From Larix sibirica (taxonomy: Eukaryota; Streptophyta; Pinopsida; Pinales; Pinaceae): a stretch of 13,580 bases of DNA. Positions within the stretch are counted from its first letter, which is position 1. Each line of letters opens with the position of its first letter. Positions 1 to 8,682 of the stretch are shown here, piece by piece. A model generated the notes under the pieces. The model searched no databases. It saw only the letters and a list, made by a program, of their open reading frames with translations, and was not told the origin of the DNA. Where the stretch lies: assembly GCA_004151065.3 (NCBI GenBank), contig NWUY0300032794.1, positions 47,109 to 60,688 on the forward strand. The letters run 5' to 3'. The position numbers and the translations under genes are program-made.

Positions 1-870
1 TGTGAGATTGGTGGGAAAAGTCTTCTCATGTAGATATGGAAGCATGGGATGAATATACTTCTATGAGTCCAACCTCCTACATCGAGATCCATCTTTGTCT
101 CCATAGGGATGAGCCCTCCTCCTTCTTGATTTTGTTGAGCGCACAAACATCGCAGCTTTAAGTGGTTAATAATATCAGGAGGAAGGAAGATAAAATAACT
201 ACAACCAAGGATAGCATCCACCCATACTCTAATATGAGAACTATTCCCAACCTTCTGTGCTAGCTGGTTTCCAATAATTGAGAAATCAAAGCACATGGCC
301 TTCCAATTGTTTGAATCTTGAGTCACCAATTTATGAGGCCTTCGAATCTAATTAAGCAAGCTATCTAGCACAATATACTTTTGTCGAAGGATCCTACACC
401 ATAAGCTATCCTTAATTAAAAAATGCCATAATGATTTTGCCGCCAGAGACTTACCAAATTTTATCAAGTTTTTGATTCCCCACCCACCATATTTCTTTGG
501 TTGAGTAAGCAATTCCCACTGAGCCCAATGGCACCCTTTATATTCTAGGCTTCCCTTCCAAATATAGTTCGCACAAAATTTATTGATTTCCTCATGATGC
601 CTTTTGGAATTGCTGCAAGGTTGAGACAATAAACAAGAAGCACTTTAATGATAGACTTAATAAGAATCAAGTTCCCACCACGTGATATCCACCTGTTACA
701 CCATAAGTTAATTCGGCTTTCCACCTTTGCAATGAGAGACTACCAGTCCGCCTTGCAATATTTGTTGGGTTTGATGACATAACCTAGATATTTAAACCCA
801 CCATCCAAATCTTGACATGGTATACCGAATATTATGCTAAGATTAATATCCATCCAGTTAGGCAGAGAAA
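1..870 (-). pseudogene. LINE ORF2 C-terminus: RT thumb and zf-RVT
   Basis: Minus-strand translation gives the thumb region (YLGYVIKPN near 750-790, then NLILIKSIIKVLLVYCLNLA near 625-690). It continues into the zf-RVT type C-terminus: IWKG, WELLTQPKKYGGWGIKNL and KSLWHFL at 348-629, then SSHIRVWVDAILG near 195-235. These blocks are typical of plant LINE ORF2 after the RT core. The zf-RVT zinc site is not complete: only one Cys is evident in the usual spacing. The stretch crosses at least one frame change near 600-630 and a stop near 345. It is the downstream continuation of the RT at 944-1702. The C-terminal end runs out of the window. Confidence 0.8.
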
Positions 871-879
871 AGGAGAAAA

Positions 880-1745
880 AATATGATTTTTTTCACATTA
901 ACAACCATCTCCATTGTCAATGAGTAAGTGTCTAAAATCACTTTTAATGAAAGAGCTTCCAAAAGAGAACCAAAGCCAAAAATGAGAGAGTGTCATCTAC
1001 AAACAACATGTGAGAAAGTGAGATCCCTTCTGTAATCTTCACACCTTTCATCCACCCCTGACGCCTAGCATGGTGGATTTCCTGGCTAAAGCATTCCGCA
1101 ATAAGGAGAAATAGGTATGGGGACAAGGGACCTCCCTGCCTTAACCATTGGGTCAACAAAAAGAATGGAGAGGTCGACCCATTAATTAAAATCGAGAAAA
1201 ATGAGGAGGAGACACAATTCATTATCCACTTAACCATATCCAAAGAGAAGCCTAGATGCAGTAATAAAAGCCTAAAAAAAATCCAAGACACGTGGTCGTA
1301 GGATTTTGAGAGATCCAGTTTTAAGAAAAAGGAAGGCAAGGAGTCCACCTTGATATAATGAAGGGCCTCCCAGGTAGACCCAATGACCTCGTGAATTATG
1401 TGCCCATAAAGGAACCCAAACTGCTCATGAGAAATAAATTTGAAGAGCGCCAACTTTATCCTAAGTGAAATCACCTTTGAAATAATTTTGTACATGCAAT
1501 TATAGAGTGTTATTGGATGGAAACCATCAAAAGAGGTCAAATGATCAAGTCCCCCCAGAACTTTACCGTTCATTATGATTTCCTCAACCATCCTCAACAA
1601 ATCCAAACCAATAACGTCATAGAAACCTAGGAAGAATTCAATGGGCCAACTGTCTGGACCTGGACTCCTTCCTTTCTTAAAAGAATCCATGATCGCCTTC
1701 AACTCCTCGCTAGAAATAGGCTGGAAAAGGCATTATTTTTTCTCC
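880..1745 (-). pseudogene. LINE reverse transcriptase core
   Basis: An open stretch of about 250 codons (944-1702) carries the plant non-LTR RT blocks in order: GRSPGPDSWPIEFF, PITLYNCMYKIISKVISLR, ISHEQFGFLYG, LKLDLSKSYDHVSW, the LRQGGPLSPYLF block and FVDD at 992-1003. FVDD holds the two metal-binding Asp of the RT site. The usual QGDPLSP motif reads QGG here (codon at 1130-1132), a change at a highly conserved Asp. Coding resemblance continues upstream into PISSEELKAIM near 1690-1720 beyond the listed Met. The role would be target-primed reverse transcription of LINE RNA. Frame differs from the flanking endonuclease and zf-RVT parts, so the ORF is broken. The RT identity is very secure. 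Confidence 0.92.
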
Positions 1746-2280
1746 ACATCTTCCATATGGGGAAAGTAGGAAATAATCTTCGACATGCCAACATTTATAT
1801 TGTCTGGATCTTTAAATAAAGACAATAAATAATTAACACAAAGTTCAACAATTCAACAAAACCTAGAAACAACGTTGTCAGACTCATCCTTCAGATCATA
1901 GATCAAATTGGAGTTTTTCCTATGAGAAGCAAACCTGTGAAAAAAATCATATTTTGATCTCCTACCCCAAGCCACATAACCTGGATTTTAATTCACCACT
2001 CTCGTTCCTGCTCCAAGAATATCTTCGACCACCTCTCTTCCTTGATTTTATATCTGCCAACTGACCCTACGAAAACCAACCATTCAAGTATGCCTCATAA
2101 CCTATCTCAAAGTATTGCTCAAGGGAACTTAAAGCTTTGTTTCTATTAACGAGTCGCTCATGATCCCAAGCAACCACCACCTCCTTCACTGCCGTCAAGG
2201 ATTGGACAAACTGGTGACACACCGAAACTTTAGAGGACGAATCGAAAGATTTCAAGGCATCCCTGACTATCTTTTGGAAT
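1746..2280 (-). pseudogene. LINE ORF2 linker between EN and RT
   Basis: This is the connector expected between endonuclease and RT in plant LINE ORF2. The only readable stretch is at 2067-2255, rich in charged residues and containing VVVAWDHERLVNRNKALSSL, in the same frame as the endonuclease fragment. Between 1746 and 2066 the frame is interrupted repeatedly; ISYFPHMEDVEKK can be read near 1735-1775, close to the RT start. No catalytic motif is expected here. The assignment depends on position between two recognised domains, not on the linker sequence itself. Confidence 0.6.
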
Positions 2281-2531
2281 TCTTCACTGGTAGATCAAAT
2301 AATATTAAACTTAAAGGGGGCCCCTGGCTTATCCATTTCTGAACGGAGCTCAAGCATGATGGGGAAGTGGTCAGAAATCATTGACATCACCCTCCAGGAT
2401 TGGATGTGCCCCACTAATCCAAATAGAGACTGATTTATCAAAAAATGATCCAAGCGCTTGGCTATACCCGCATCACCTGTTCTATTGTTAGCAGGGGGTA
2501 AAAACGAGAGGGAGGGGAGATAGAAAAGCAA
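2281..2531 (-). pseudogene. LINE endonuclease, C-terminal part only
   Basis: The minus strand reads GIAKRLDHFLINQSLFG, then SDHFPIMLEL and PFKFN. RLDRFL followed by SDH is the C-terminal signature of the APE-type endonuclease of plant LINEs, with the SDH His being catalytic. The family domain is over 200 residues; here only about 75 remain. The N-terminal catalytic residues (N, E and the GDFN block) are not found in front of it; ORF1-like sequence is found instead. The frame is shared with the knuckle at 2565-2618, with one TAA between (near 2538). This is a remnant without activity. Confidence 0.85.
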
Positions 2532-2544
2532 GGGGGTTTAACTT

Positions 2545-2773
2545 TCCAAAATTGTCAAGCAAAGGGATTCACATTCTGCCACTGTATGTCCATACTTGTG
2601 ACAACAAACATAACAAACATGAAATTTTCATAATCTAGCAATTGGGTCCTCTTCAAAGAGCTAATTTCAATTTCCATAGATTAAAAAATCCCCAGGATAA
2701 CATTCATCTTGACCAAAATATTTTCTACAAAACGTGCAAAAGAATATTTATATGTATCATCAGCCAGAATATG
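2545..2773 (-). pseudogene. LINE ORF1 C-terminal part with CCHC-like zinc knuckle
   Basis: From 2773 downward the minus strand reads ILADDTYKYSFARF, LVKMNVILGIF, a stop, then SMEIEIS and LLDYENF. After a one-base frame change it reads VCYVCCHKYGHTVAECES at 2565-2618. Plant LINE ORF1 proteins have this order: a FAR(I/V)-type strand, an inter-domain YEG or YEN block, then a CX2CX4HX4C knuckle that binds RNA. Here the knuckle has one extra Cys codon between the second Cys and HKYGH, which breaks the spacing. The fragment ends exactly where the copia LTR begins. It sits directly before the endonuclease C-terminus, so the ORF1 tail and endonuclease N-terminus have been deleted. Confidence 0.6.
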
Positions 2774-2837
2774 TTGGAAATATTGTTGTCATTGATGTCA
2801 AAGAGAAGGGGAGACTGCAAATGTCCAACATGAAGAT

Positions 2838-2851
2838 TGTTGGAAACATTG
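2838..2851 (+). repeat. Second copy of the LTR-start motif
   Basis: TGTTGGAAACATTG lies 66 bases inside the LTR and repeats the LTR edge at 2772. The 3' LTR has the same arrangement (8479 and 8545, spacing 66), so the duplication predates insertion of this copy. Confidence 0.75.
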
Positions 2852-3043
2852 TGTAATTGATGCCCAATTTGGATACCTTGTCTTTGAAGGCGTTTTTTTT
2901 TTAAATCTAAATAACTAGCTCAGATGGGAGCATGTGATATATAGTTGAAATTATTATTCTGAGACCTTTCCAACGGTATATGGAACTCTCTGTAACTCCA
3001 TAGGATCGGGGAGACATGAAGTGTTAAAATAGCCCTCCCAGAG

Positions 3044-3085
3044 TGTTAGGTCGGCCACGTCAGGATATTGAACAATGTTAGGTCG
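3044..3085 (+). promoter_or_regulatory. TGTTAGGTCG repeats with CCACGTCA between
   Basis: TGTTAGGTCG occurs at 3044-3053 and 3076-3085, spaced 32 bases, just upstream of the TATA box. Between them lies CCACGTCA (3055-3062), an ACGT core of the kind bound by plant bZIP factors. The 3' LTR keeps three related copies (9445, 9467 and 9499) but not the ACGT core. A role as an LTR enhancer is inference. Confidence 0.4.
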
Positions 3086-3110
3086 AACTAGAAAGGTGAC
3101 TTAAAAACAC

Positions 3111-3118
3111 TATAAATA
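3111..3118 (+). promoter_or_regulatory. TATA box of the 5' LTR
   Basis: TATAAATA is a good plant TATA box, followed by AAGAGG and a CT-rich stretch (CTCATTCATTCATC) of the type often found at transcript starts. The same box and context are kept in the 3' LTR at 9534-9541. It probably starts the element's genomic RNA about 30 bases downstream. Confidence 0.7.
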
Positions 3119-3543
3119 AGAGGCCACTCACTCTCATTTGCTCATTCATTCATCATTTGGAAATCTCCTCTTACGAAGTGCACACTTATAAGAAGACTAG
3201 AAGACGTGTCTCTTGAAGGGTTTCTAAGATTATTTTGAAGATGTTCTCTTTGGGATTTTCTGGGGTATTTGAAGATGCTTTCTTGAAGTTTTTTCTAAGT
3301 GTTTTCTAAGGTTCTTTAAGGAGGAGGAGGAACACTTATGGAAGAGGAAGGATTGAAGATGTGATCTATTCTTCTTGGATGGAACTTTAACTGATGCGAA
3401 TAGTCTTTTATAGTATGCTTTGAGATGTGATGTTGGAAGATTTTCTACGGGTTCTTCTCTGGATGAGGATCATGTAGAAGGTGACCGTGCTAGATTTTGG
3501 AACTATTTTGAAAATGATATTACAATAGATCATGGAGTAGATC

Positions 3544-3692
3544 TGAGGTAGGCTTCAAGGTAGATTTGAAGCATGTTATGAAGCAGATCCAAGGCAGGTT
3601 ATGAAGCAGATTCGAAACATGATATGAAGTAGATATGAGGCAGGTTATGAAGCATATTTGAAGCTAATTATGAGGTAATTTATGAGGTTATT
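3544..3692 (+). repeat. 23-bp minisatellite in the 5' LTR
   Basis: About six and a half degenerate units of 23 bp are readable. The unit is close to TGAGGCAGGTTATGAAGCAG plus ATT. It lies downstream of the TATA box, so it would be transcribed in the leader. The 3' LTR has about ten units in the same place. Confidence 0.75.
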
Positions 3693-3721
3693 ATGCCAGC
3701 ATTATTGTACCTGATTCTTCA

Positions 3722-3884
3722 GTAGGTTGGTGCTTACATATTGTTGATTTGGTGCCTAGTTGAGGAGATTGGTTTCTCTAGTAGGTTGGTGCCTACATAT
3801 TGTTGACTTGGTGCTCATTTGAGGCATTCGGTGTCTCCAATAAGCTGGTTCTTACAAACTTTGTAATAGTAGGTTGGGTCCTAC
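3722..3884 (+). repeat. Four hairpin-forming repeats in the 5' LTR
   Basis: Units at 3722-3737, 3781-3796, 3840-3855 and 3869-3884 each form a 5-bp stem with a 6-base loop, for example GTAGG-TTGGTG-CCTAC. Spacing is 59, 59 and 29 bases. The first has a G-T wobble pair; the third is ATAAG/CTTAC. The four copies of the 3' LTR occupy the same positions with the same spacing. Confidence 0.75.
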
Positions 3885-3985
3885 ATGAATATATAAAGAT
3901 AAGTTTTGTGGTTTTACTCCCAAAAGGGTTTCCATGTTAAATTCTATGTACTATGATTTGAGTTTATGTGTAGTTATTGTTTCAA

Positions 3986-3991
3986 AATAAA
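3986..3991 (+). promoter_or_regulatory. Possible polyadenylation signal
   Basis: AATAAA lies about 80 bases before the end of the 5' LTR. The matching position of the 3' LTR reads AGTAAA, so the copy that would end the transcript has lost it. Confidence 0.4.
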
Positions 3992-4073
3992 TGAATGATT
4001 GATGAATGTTTAAAGTAAGAAAAAGTATATTATATTGATTCACCCCCCCTAGTATAAGCATAAGTTTAACAAT

Positions 4074-4085
4074 TGGGATCATAGC
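4074..4085 (+). other. Primer binding site (tRNA-Met type)
   Basis: TGGGATCATAGC follows the LTR end CA after two bases (AT). It differs at two positions from TGGTATCAGAGC, the initiator tRNA-Met complement used by most plant copia elements. This is the expected place for minus-strand priming. Confidence 0.8.
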
Positions 4086-4135
4086 AAGTTCCTTCAGAAA
4101 CAGTTTGACCATTGGAAGGAAGATATTGAGCACAT

Positions 4136-5124
4136 ATGGATTTTGAGAAATTTGGTCTCTCTACCAATAGAGCTCCTTTGTTTCATGGAACAAACTATGT
4201 AAATATGGAGTATGAGAATAAAGAGATATTTTATGGCTTGTGGGTCTAATATATGAGATCCAGTCATGACAAGTTTTTCAATAGATGCAGTTGCAAAGGA
4301 GTTAAGAGAATACAATATAAAATCAATGGATGTAGCCACATTGAGCACCCCACTAGATTTTGTTATTATCAAGGTAAATAAGTGCACATCAGCTAAAGAA
4401 ATTTGGACACGCTACAAGATATTTATAAATAAGAATATCCATTCATGACCATGGATACAAAGCCCGTTGAAGAAGAAAATGAATACAATCAGAATGAAAA
4501 ATCAAATTAAGAAGAAGAAGAAATTGATGGAGAAGTGAATCTTGAAGTTAAACTCACTTGTTTCTTAGAATAAATAAAGTATTTGTTTGAATACAATTAA
4601 TATAAAGTAGAGGTAACAAATACAGAAATATGGAAAGAAGGTTCATGATATTGATAAAATAGAAAGGACAATTGTCATCCTGAAGACTCAAGTAGAAGAG
4701 GGAAAAAGGATAGAAGAAGTGGCGAGAAGTCAGCTCAAGGAAATATAATAAATATGTTATAAGCTATAGTATGGAGTTATCTCATTAAGAAAGAAATTTG
4801 AAAAGTCAATTGCACAAATACAATTTTTTTTGAAGAGAATTGAAACTTTAGATGAAATCGTCATTCACCAAAGGTCACCATTCATCAACATAGGTCTTGG
4901 ATATGATGAGAATTAGAAGACACCTGAAGAAAATGCAAGCAACTAAAATGAATAAAATCCTAGAAGCTATGCCAATGTTCTCAAAGACTCCATCAACAAT
5001 GAAAGCAAAAACAAAGGAAATTATGACCAACAACAACTTAATTGTTATCACAAGAGTAACAAGAATGAGTAACAAGATTTACAACAAAGAGTGGTGGTGT
5101 CTAACATCATCAAGAGTATTGATC
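4136..5124 (+). pseudogene. Copia gag remnant
   Basis: The start MDFEKFGLSTNRAPLFHGTNY at ATG 4136 matches the N-terminus of plant copia gag (ApxFxGxNYxxW). After a frameshift, 4266-4448 gives the gag core, with VTLSTPLDF-type sequence and CTSAKEIW matching the family's SAKEIWDxL. Then come an acidic stretch (EEEIDGEVNLE near 4515-4550), a coiled-coil stretch (LKTQVEEGKRIEEV near 4680-4725) and GLGYDEN, SYANVLK and the Asn-rich NNESKNKGNYDQQ stretch. Many stops interrupt it. The CCHC knuckle that should follow is missing. Gag would form the particle around the RNA; this copy cannot. From 4988 on it lies inside the duplicated block. Confidence 0.8.
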
Positions 5125-5411
5125 CAAACAATGTGATCCTCAGTGTGATGATAGAATGATCAAAGAGATCGTCTCTAAAAAGATTCGGGTAGAATCCCAA
5201 CCCAACAATCACAAGACCTAGTTAGTTACAACTAACCATAACCGTTCATAAATAATGGGTCGGAGGACCCAAAGTAGACATAGTTAATTCATATTTTAGT
5301 CGGTAGTCAACACCCTTCAACGTTTGACTTCCTTGGCAGTCAGCTCCCTTGAATGGTCGACATGCTTCAATCAACAAGGTAAGGTTACACAATAACCAAA
5401 GGTTCCAATAG
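5125..5411 (+). other. Block replacing knuckle, protease and integrase
   Basis: Between the gag end and the RT start, a copia element should have a zinc knuckle, protease and integrase, well over 1 kb. Here there are about 290 bases with no CCHC, DTG or integrase motif in any frame. The block holds GTTAGTT-AC-AACTAAC (a near palindrome around 5221-5236) and GGGTC-GGAG-GACCC (near 5258-5271). GGGTAGAATCCCA near 5189 also occurs near 8310, after pol, which hints at element-derived material. The same block recurs at 6567-6853 in the second copy. Confidence 0.6.
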
Positions 5412-6428
5412 GAACTTTTTCCAAGACCAAAATACAAAAATGTGATTGGCACTAAATGGGTCCTCAGAAACAAGTTTAATGAAGATGGGAAAGTAGTAAG
5501 AAATAAAGCAAGGTTGGTCTATAAAGGCTATTCTCAAGTTGAAGGCAGTTATTTTGAAGAAAGTTTTGCTCAAGTTGAAAGATTAGAAGAAATCAGAATA
5601 TTTTTGGCATTTGCTTGTTTTAAGAACTTCCAAGTCTATCTAATGGATGTCAAGTCAGCCTTTCTAAATGGATGTATAGAAGATGAAGTGTATATTGAAC
5701 AACCAAAAGGGTTTCAATTGTCAGAGAACAAAGAGCATGTGTGCAAATTGAAGACAACACTCTATGGATTAAAGAAATCCCCAGACTTGATAGCTATCTA
5801 CAACAACAAGGATTCAAAAGAGGAGTCGTAGACAACAATATCTACATCAAAACATAAAATCAAAATATATTAATTATTGTGGTTTATGTAGATGATATCA
5901 TTTTTGGAAGTAACAATGACAAAATGAGCCAAGAGTTTGCGGAAGAAATGTAGAAGGAATTTGAGATGTCCATGCTTGGTGAATTATCATTCTTTTAGGG
6001 TTTGTAGATTACTTAATCTAGAAAAGGCATATTCATTTCATAGACCAAGTACATAAAAGAGATGTTGAAGAAATTTAAAATGGAATACTATGCACCTGCC
6101 AATACACCCATGATCACAAATTGTAAATTGAGCAAAGATGATGAATCTCTAGAAGCATATCATACACTATATAGGTCAATGATTGCCATCTTAATGTATG
6201 TAACAACATCAAGGCCATACATCATGCAATAATTAGGATTGGTTGCAATATTTCAAGCTACACTAAAGGAAACACGTGTGCAAGAAGTAAAAATAATATT
6301 CATATACCTAAAGGGAACATTGGACATTGGGTTGTGGTACTCAAGAGGTAAATAATTCACTCTAACAATATATACAAATACAGATTGGGCATGAAATGTT
6401 GATGACAAGAAAAGTACAAGTGGAGGAG
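5412..6428 (+). pseudogene. Copia RT and partial RNase H (copy 1 of assembly duplicate)
   Basis: ELFPRPKYKNVIGTKWVLRN, NKARLVYKGYSQVEG, VYLMDVKSAFLNG, EEVYIEQPKGFQ-type sequence and LYGLKKSP are the copia RT (RVT_2) blocks. A deletion near 5778-5783 removes the usual APRAWY stretch and shifts the frame; it resumes at RLDSYLQQQGFKRG. YVDDIIFGSN, with the catalytic DD, lies at 5885-5911. The frame then runs through LGELSFF, KYIKEMLKKFKM, APANTPM, RSMI and TTSRPYIMQ to TDWA near 6382, with stops that in several places replace Gln (EEM*KEF, IT*SRKG). It is cut at the N. Confidence 0.9.
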
Positions 6429-6429
6429 N
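6429..6429. other. Single N: assembly gap between identical blocks
   Basis: One ambiguous base sits between the end of one 1441-bp block and the beginning of an identical one. The coding frame that breaks here (KKSTSGG) continues properly only at 7871, after the second block, into AFYLGN. This is the mark of two overlapping contigs placed end to end. Confidence 0.92.
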
Positions 6430-7870
6430 CTCCATCAACAATGAAAGCAAAAACAAAGGAAATTATGACCAACAACAACTTAATTGTTATCACAAGAGTA
6501 ACAAGAATGAGTAACAAGATTTACAACAAAGAGTGGTGGTGTCTAACATCATCAAGAGTATTGATCCAAACAATGTGATCCTCAGTGTGATGATAGAATG
6601 ATCAAAGAGATCGTCTCTAAAAAGATTCGGGTAGAATCCCAACCCAACAATCACAAGACCTAGTTAGTTACAACTAACCATAACCGTTCATAAATAATGG
6701 GTCGGAGGACCCAAAGTAGACATAGTTAATTCATATTTTAGTCGGTAGTCAACACCCTTCAACGTTTGACTTCCTTGGCAGTCAGCTCCCTTGAATGGTC
6801 GACATGCTTCAATCAACAAGGTAAGGTTACACAATAACCAAAGGTTCCAATAGGAACTTTTTCCAAGACCAAAATACAAAAATGTGATTGGCACTAAATG
6901 GGTCCTCAGAAACAAGTTTAATGAAGATGGGAAAGTAGTAAGAAATAAAGCAAGGTTGGTCTATAAAGGCTATTCTCAAGTTGAAGGCAGTTATTTTGAA
7001 GAAAGTTTTGCTCAAGTTGAAAGATTAGAAGAAATCAGAATATTTTTGGCATTTGCTTGTTTTAAGAACTTCCAAGTCTATCTAATGGATGTCAAGTCAG
7101 CCTTTCTAAATGGATGTATAGAAGATGAAGTGTATATTGAACAACCAAAAGGGTTTCAATTGTCAGAGAACAAAGAGCATGTGTGCAAATTGAAGACAAC
7201 ACTCTATGGATTAAAGAAATCCCCAGACTTGATAGCTATCTACAACAACAAGGATTCAAAAGAGGAGTCGTAGACAACAATATCTACATCAAAACATAAA
7301 ATCAAAATATATTAATTATTGTGGTTTATGTAGATGATATCATTTTTGGAAGTAACAATGACAAAATGAGCCAAGAGTTTGCGGAAGAAATGTAGAAGGA
7401 ATTTGAGATGTCCATGCTTGGTGAATTATCATTCTTTTAGGGTTTGTAGATTACTTAATCTAGAAAAGGCATATTCATTTCATAGACCAAGTACATAAAA
7501 GAGATGTTGAAGAAATTTAAAATGGAATACTATGCACCTGCCAATACACCCATGATCACAAATTGTAAATTGAGCAAAGATGATGAATCTCTAGAAGCAT
7601 ATCATACACTATATAGGTCAATGATTGCCATCTTAATGTATGTAACAACATCAAGGCCATACATCATGCAATAATTAGGATTGGTTGCAATATTTCAAGC
7701 TACACTAAAGGAAACACGTGTGCAAGAAGTAAAAATAATATTCATATACCTAAAGGGAACATTGGACATTGGGTTGTGGTACTCAAGAGGTAAATAATTC
7801 ACTCTAACAATATATACAAATACAGATTGGGCATGAAATGTTGATGACAAGAAAAGTACAAGTGGAGGAG
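6430..7870 (+). repeat. Exact 1441-bp direct repeat, copy 2
   Basis: This is the same sequence as 4988-6428, shifted by 1442. It begins in mid-gag and runs without a break into the rest of RNase H at 7871, so this copy is properly joined on the right while copy 1 is properly joined on the left. Confidence 0.95.
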
Positions 7871-8283
7871 CATTTTATCTTGGTAACACTATGGTGTCAT
7901 CATTGAGCAAGAAACAAACTTCAATTTCTTTATCAACAACATAAGCTGAATATATTGCAGCAACATCATGCTGCACACAATTCCTTTGGATGAACCAAAA
8001 ACTGAAGGATATCATAGTAGAGTATGATCATCCAATCTCAATCATCTGTGACAACACAAGCACATAATCGTTTTCAAAGAATCTTGTTATGCACTCAAAG
8101 ACGAAGCATATTCCCATCAATTATCATTTCCTAAGAGAACAAGTAGAATAACATAATGTCAAGCTGGAATACATTGCCACCAAAGAACAGATTGTAGATA
8201 TTTTCACAAAACCTCTTCCTAGAGGGACATTTGAATATCTCAAACATAATATAGGAGTGTATTCTCTCTCATCTTGCCATTAA
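6854..8283 (+). pseudogene. Copia RT-RNase H, C-terminal end of pol
   Basis: The RT blocks repeat those of copy 1, with YVDD at 7327-7338. From there one frame runs to the stop at 8281-8283 without net frameshift: TDWA (7825), DDKKSTSGGAFYLGN, LSKKQTSISLSTT, a stop where Ala or Glu of STAEAEY is expected, AEYIAATSCCTQFLWM, ICDNTST, SKTKHIPINYHFLRE and IVDIFTKPLP. These are the copia RNase H blocks, with the DIFTKPLP ending typical of the family. RT copies the RNA and RNase H removes it in the particle. About ten stops make it inactive. This copy has the true C-terminus, so it is the one to keep. Confidence 0.92.
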
Positions 8284-8335
8284 GTGCTTGAGAAGAAGCA
8301 CAAGCTTAGGGTAGAATCCCATTTCCATTGATTTT

Positions 8336-8346
8336 AAAGGGGGAGA
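8336..8346 (+). other. Upstream copy of the polypurine tract
   Basis: AAAGGGGGAGA here equals the 11 bases of the PPT at 8467-8477, 131 bases further on. The stretch between is purine-rich and noncoding, with repeats of the type TTGCAGACAAGG (about 8348-8418). Confidence 0.6.
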
Positions 8347-8466
8347 AATTGCAGGCAGGAGAAGAGTTCCAAACAAAGGAAAAATTGTAGACACAAGGAG
8401 AGTTGCAGACAAGGGGATTGATTACAATATTTTTGTAGATTTGACTAAAGGGTTTCCATCAATGAC

Positions 8467-8478
8467 AAAGGGGGAGAT
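8467..8478 (+). other. Polypurine tract next to the 3' LTR
   Basis: AAAGGGGGAGAT abuts the 3' LTR start TGTTGG at 8479. This is the standard position for plus-strand priming and fixes the LTR edge. Confidence 0.85.
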
Positions 8479-8677
8479 TGTTGGAAATATTGGTTTCATT
8501 AATGTCAAAGGAAATGGGAGACTGTAGATTTCCAAGATGAAGATTGTTGGAAATATTGTGTGATTGATGCCTGGTTTGGATACCCTGCCTTCGAAGGCCT
8601 TTTTCTCTGAAGACATAGCTAAGATGGGAGCATATGATATATGGTCAAAAATATTATTTCGAGAAATTTTCAATGCT

Positions 8678-8682
8678 ATATG
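8678..8682. repeat. Target-site duplication ATATG (left)
   Basis: ATATG directly before the TG end of the nested LTR. The same five bases follow its CA end at 9401-9405. The 5' LTR has ATATG once at the matching site (GGTATATGGAACTC near 2976). Confidence 0.85.

Larger units (their letters stand above)
1..2771 (-). mobile_element. L1-type LINE, degenerate, partial
   Basis: Read on the minus strand, this stretch gives the plant L1-clade LINE order: ORF1 C-terminal part with a CCHC-like knuckle (2565-2773), endonuclease C-terminus (2295-2531), linker, reverse transcriptase (about 900-1740) and zf-RVT C-terminus (about 190-630). The pieces lie in at least two frames with internal stops, so it is inactive. 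The 3' end lies left of the window, and the 5' end is lost where the copia LTR begins at 2772. The endonuclease N-terminal part is absent between knuckle and SDH motif, so there is also an internal deletion. Family assignment rests on motif order and is firm; the exact family is unknown. Confidence 0.9.
2772..4071 (+). repeat. 5' LTR of the copia element
   Basis: It starts TGTTGGAAATATTG directly after LINE ORF1 sequence and ends in TTAACA directly before the PBS. Inside, in order: a second copy of the LTR-start motif at 2838, TGTTAGGTCG repeats at 3044 and 3076, a TATA box at 3111, a 23-bp minisatellite (about 3544-3692), four hairpin repeats (3722-3884) and AATAAA at 3986-3991. At 1300 bp it matches the 3' LTR once the solo LTR and extra minisatellite units there are discounted. 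Confidence 0.88.
4988..6428 (+). repeat. Exact 1441-bp direct repeat, copy 1
   Basis: This block (end of gag, intervening block, RT and start of RNase H) reads the same as 6430-7870 at every place I compared, including all in-frame stops. The constant offset is 1442. Its right end is cut by the N at 6429. It is best read as one contig end that overlaps the next contig. Confidence 0.95.

Noticed and set aside
2160-2342. Plus-strand 60-codon open stretch
   Set aside because: Lies opposite the LINE linker and endonuclease fragment and has no family resemblance.
2642-2833. Plus-strand open stretch of 63 codons across the LTR edge
   Set aside because: It spans the join of two elements and is opposite the LINE ORF1 remnant; no motif.
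3722-3884. CRISPR-like array
   Set aside because: Only four short imperfect hairpin repeats in a plant LTR, with related spacers and uneven spacing; no CRISPR feature.
3951-4387. Minus-strand open stretches over the LTR end and gag
   Set aside because: They run across the PBS and against gag; no motif seen.
4875-5136. Open stretches on both strands at the gag end
   Set aside because: The gag frame here is read by GLGYDEN, SYANVLK and NNESKNKGNYDQQ in another phase; these are shadows.
5246-5573. Minus-strand open stretches opposite the copia RT (again at 6688-7015)
   Set aside because: They lie antisense to the recognised RT and have no family motif; they recur only because the block is duplicated.
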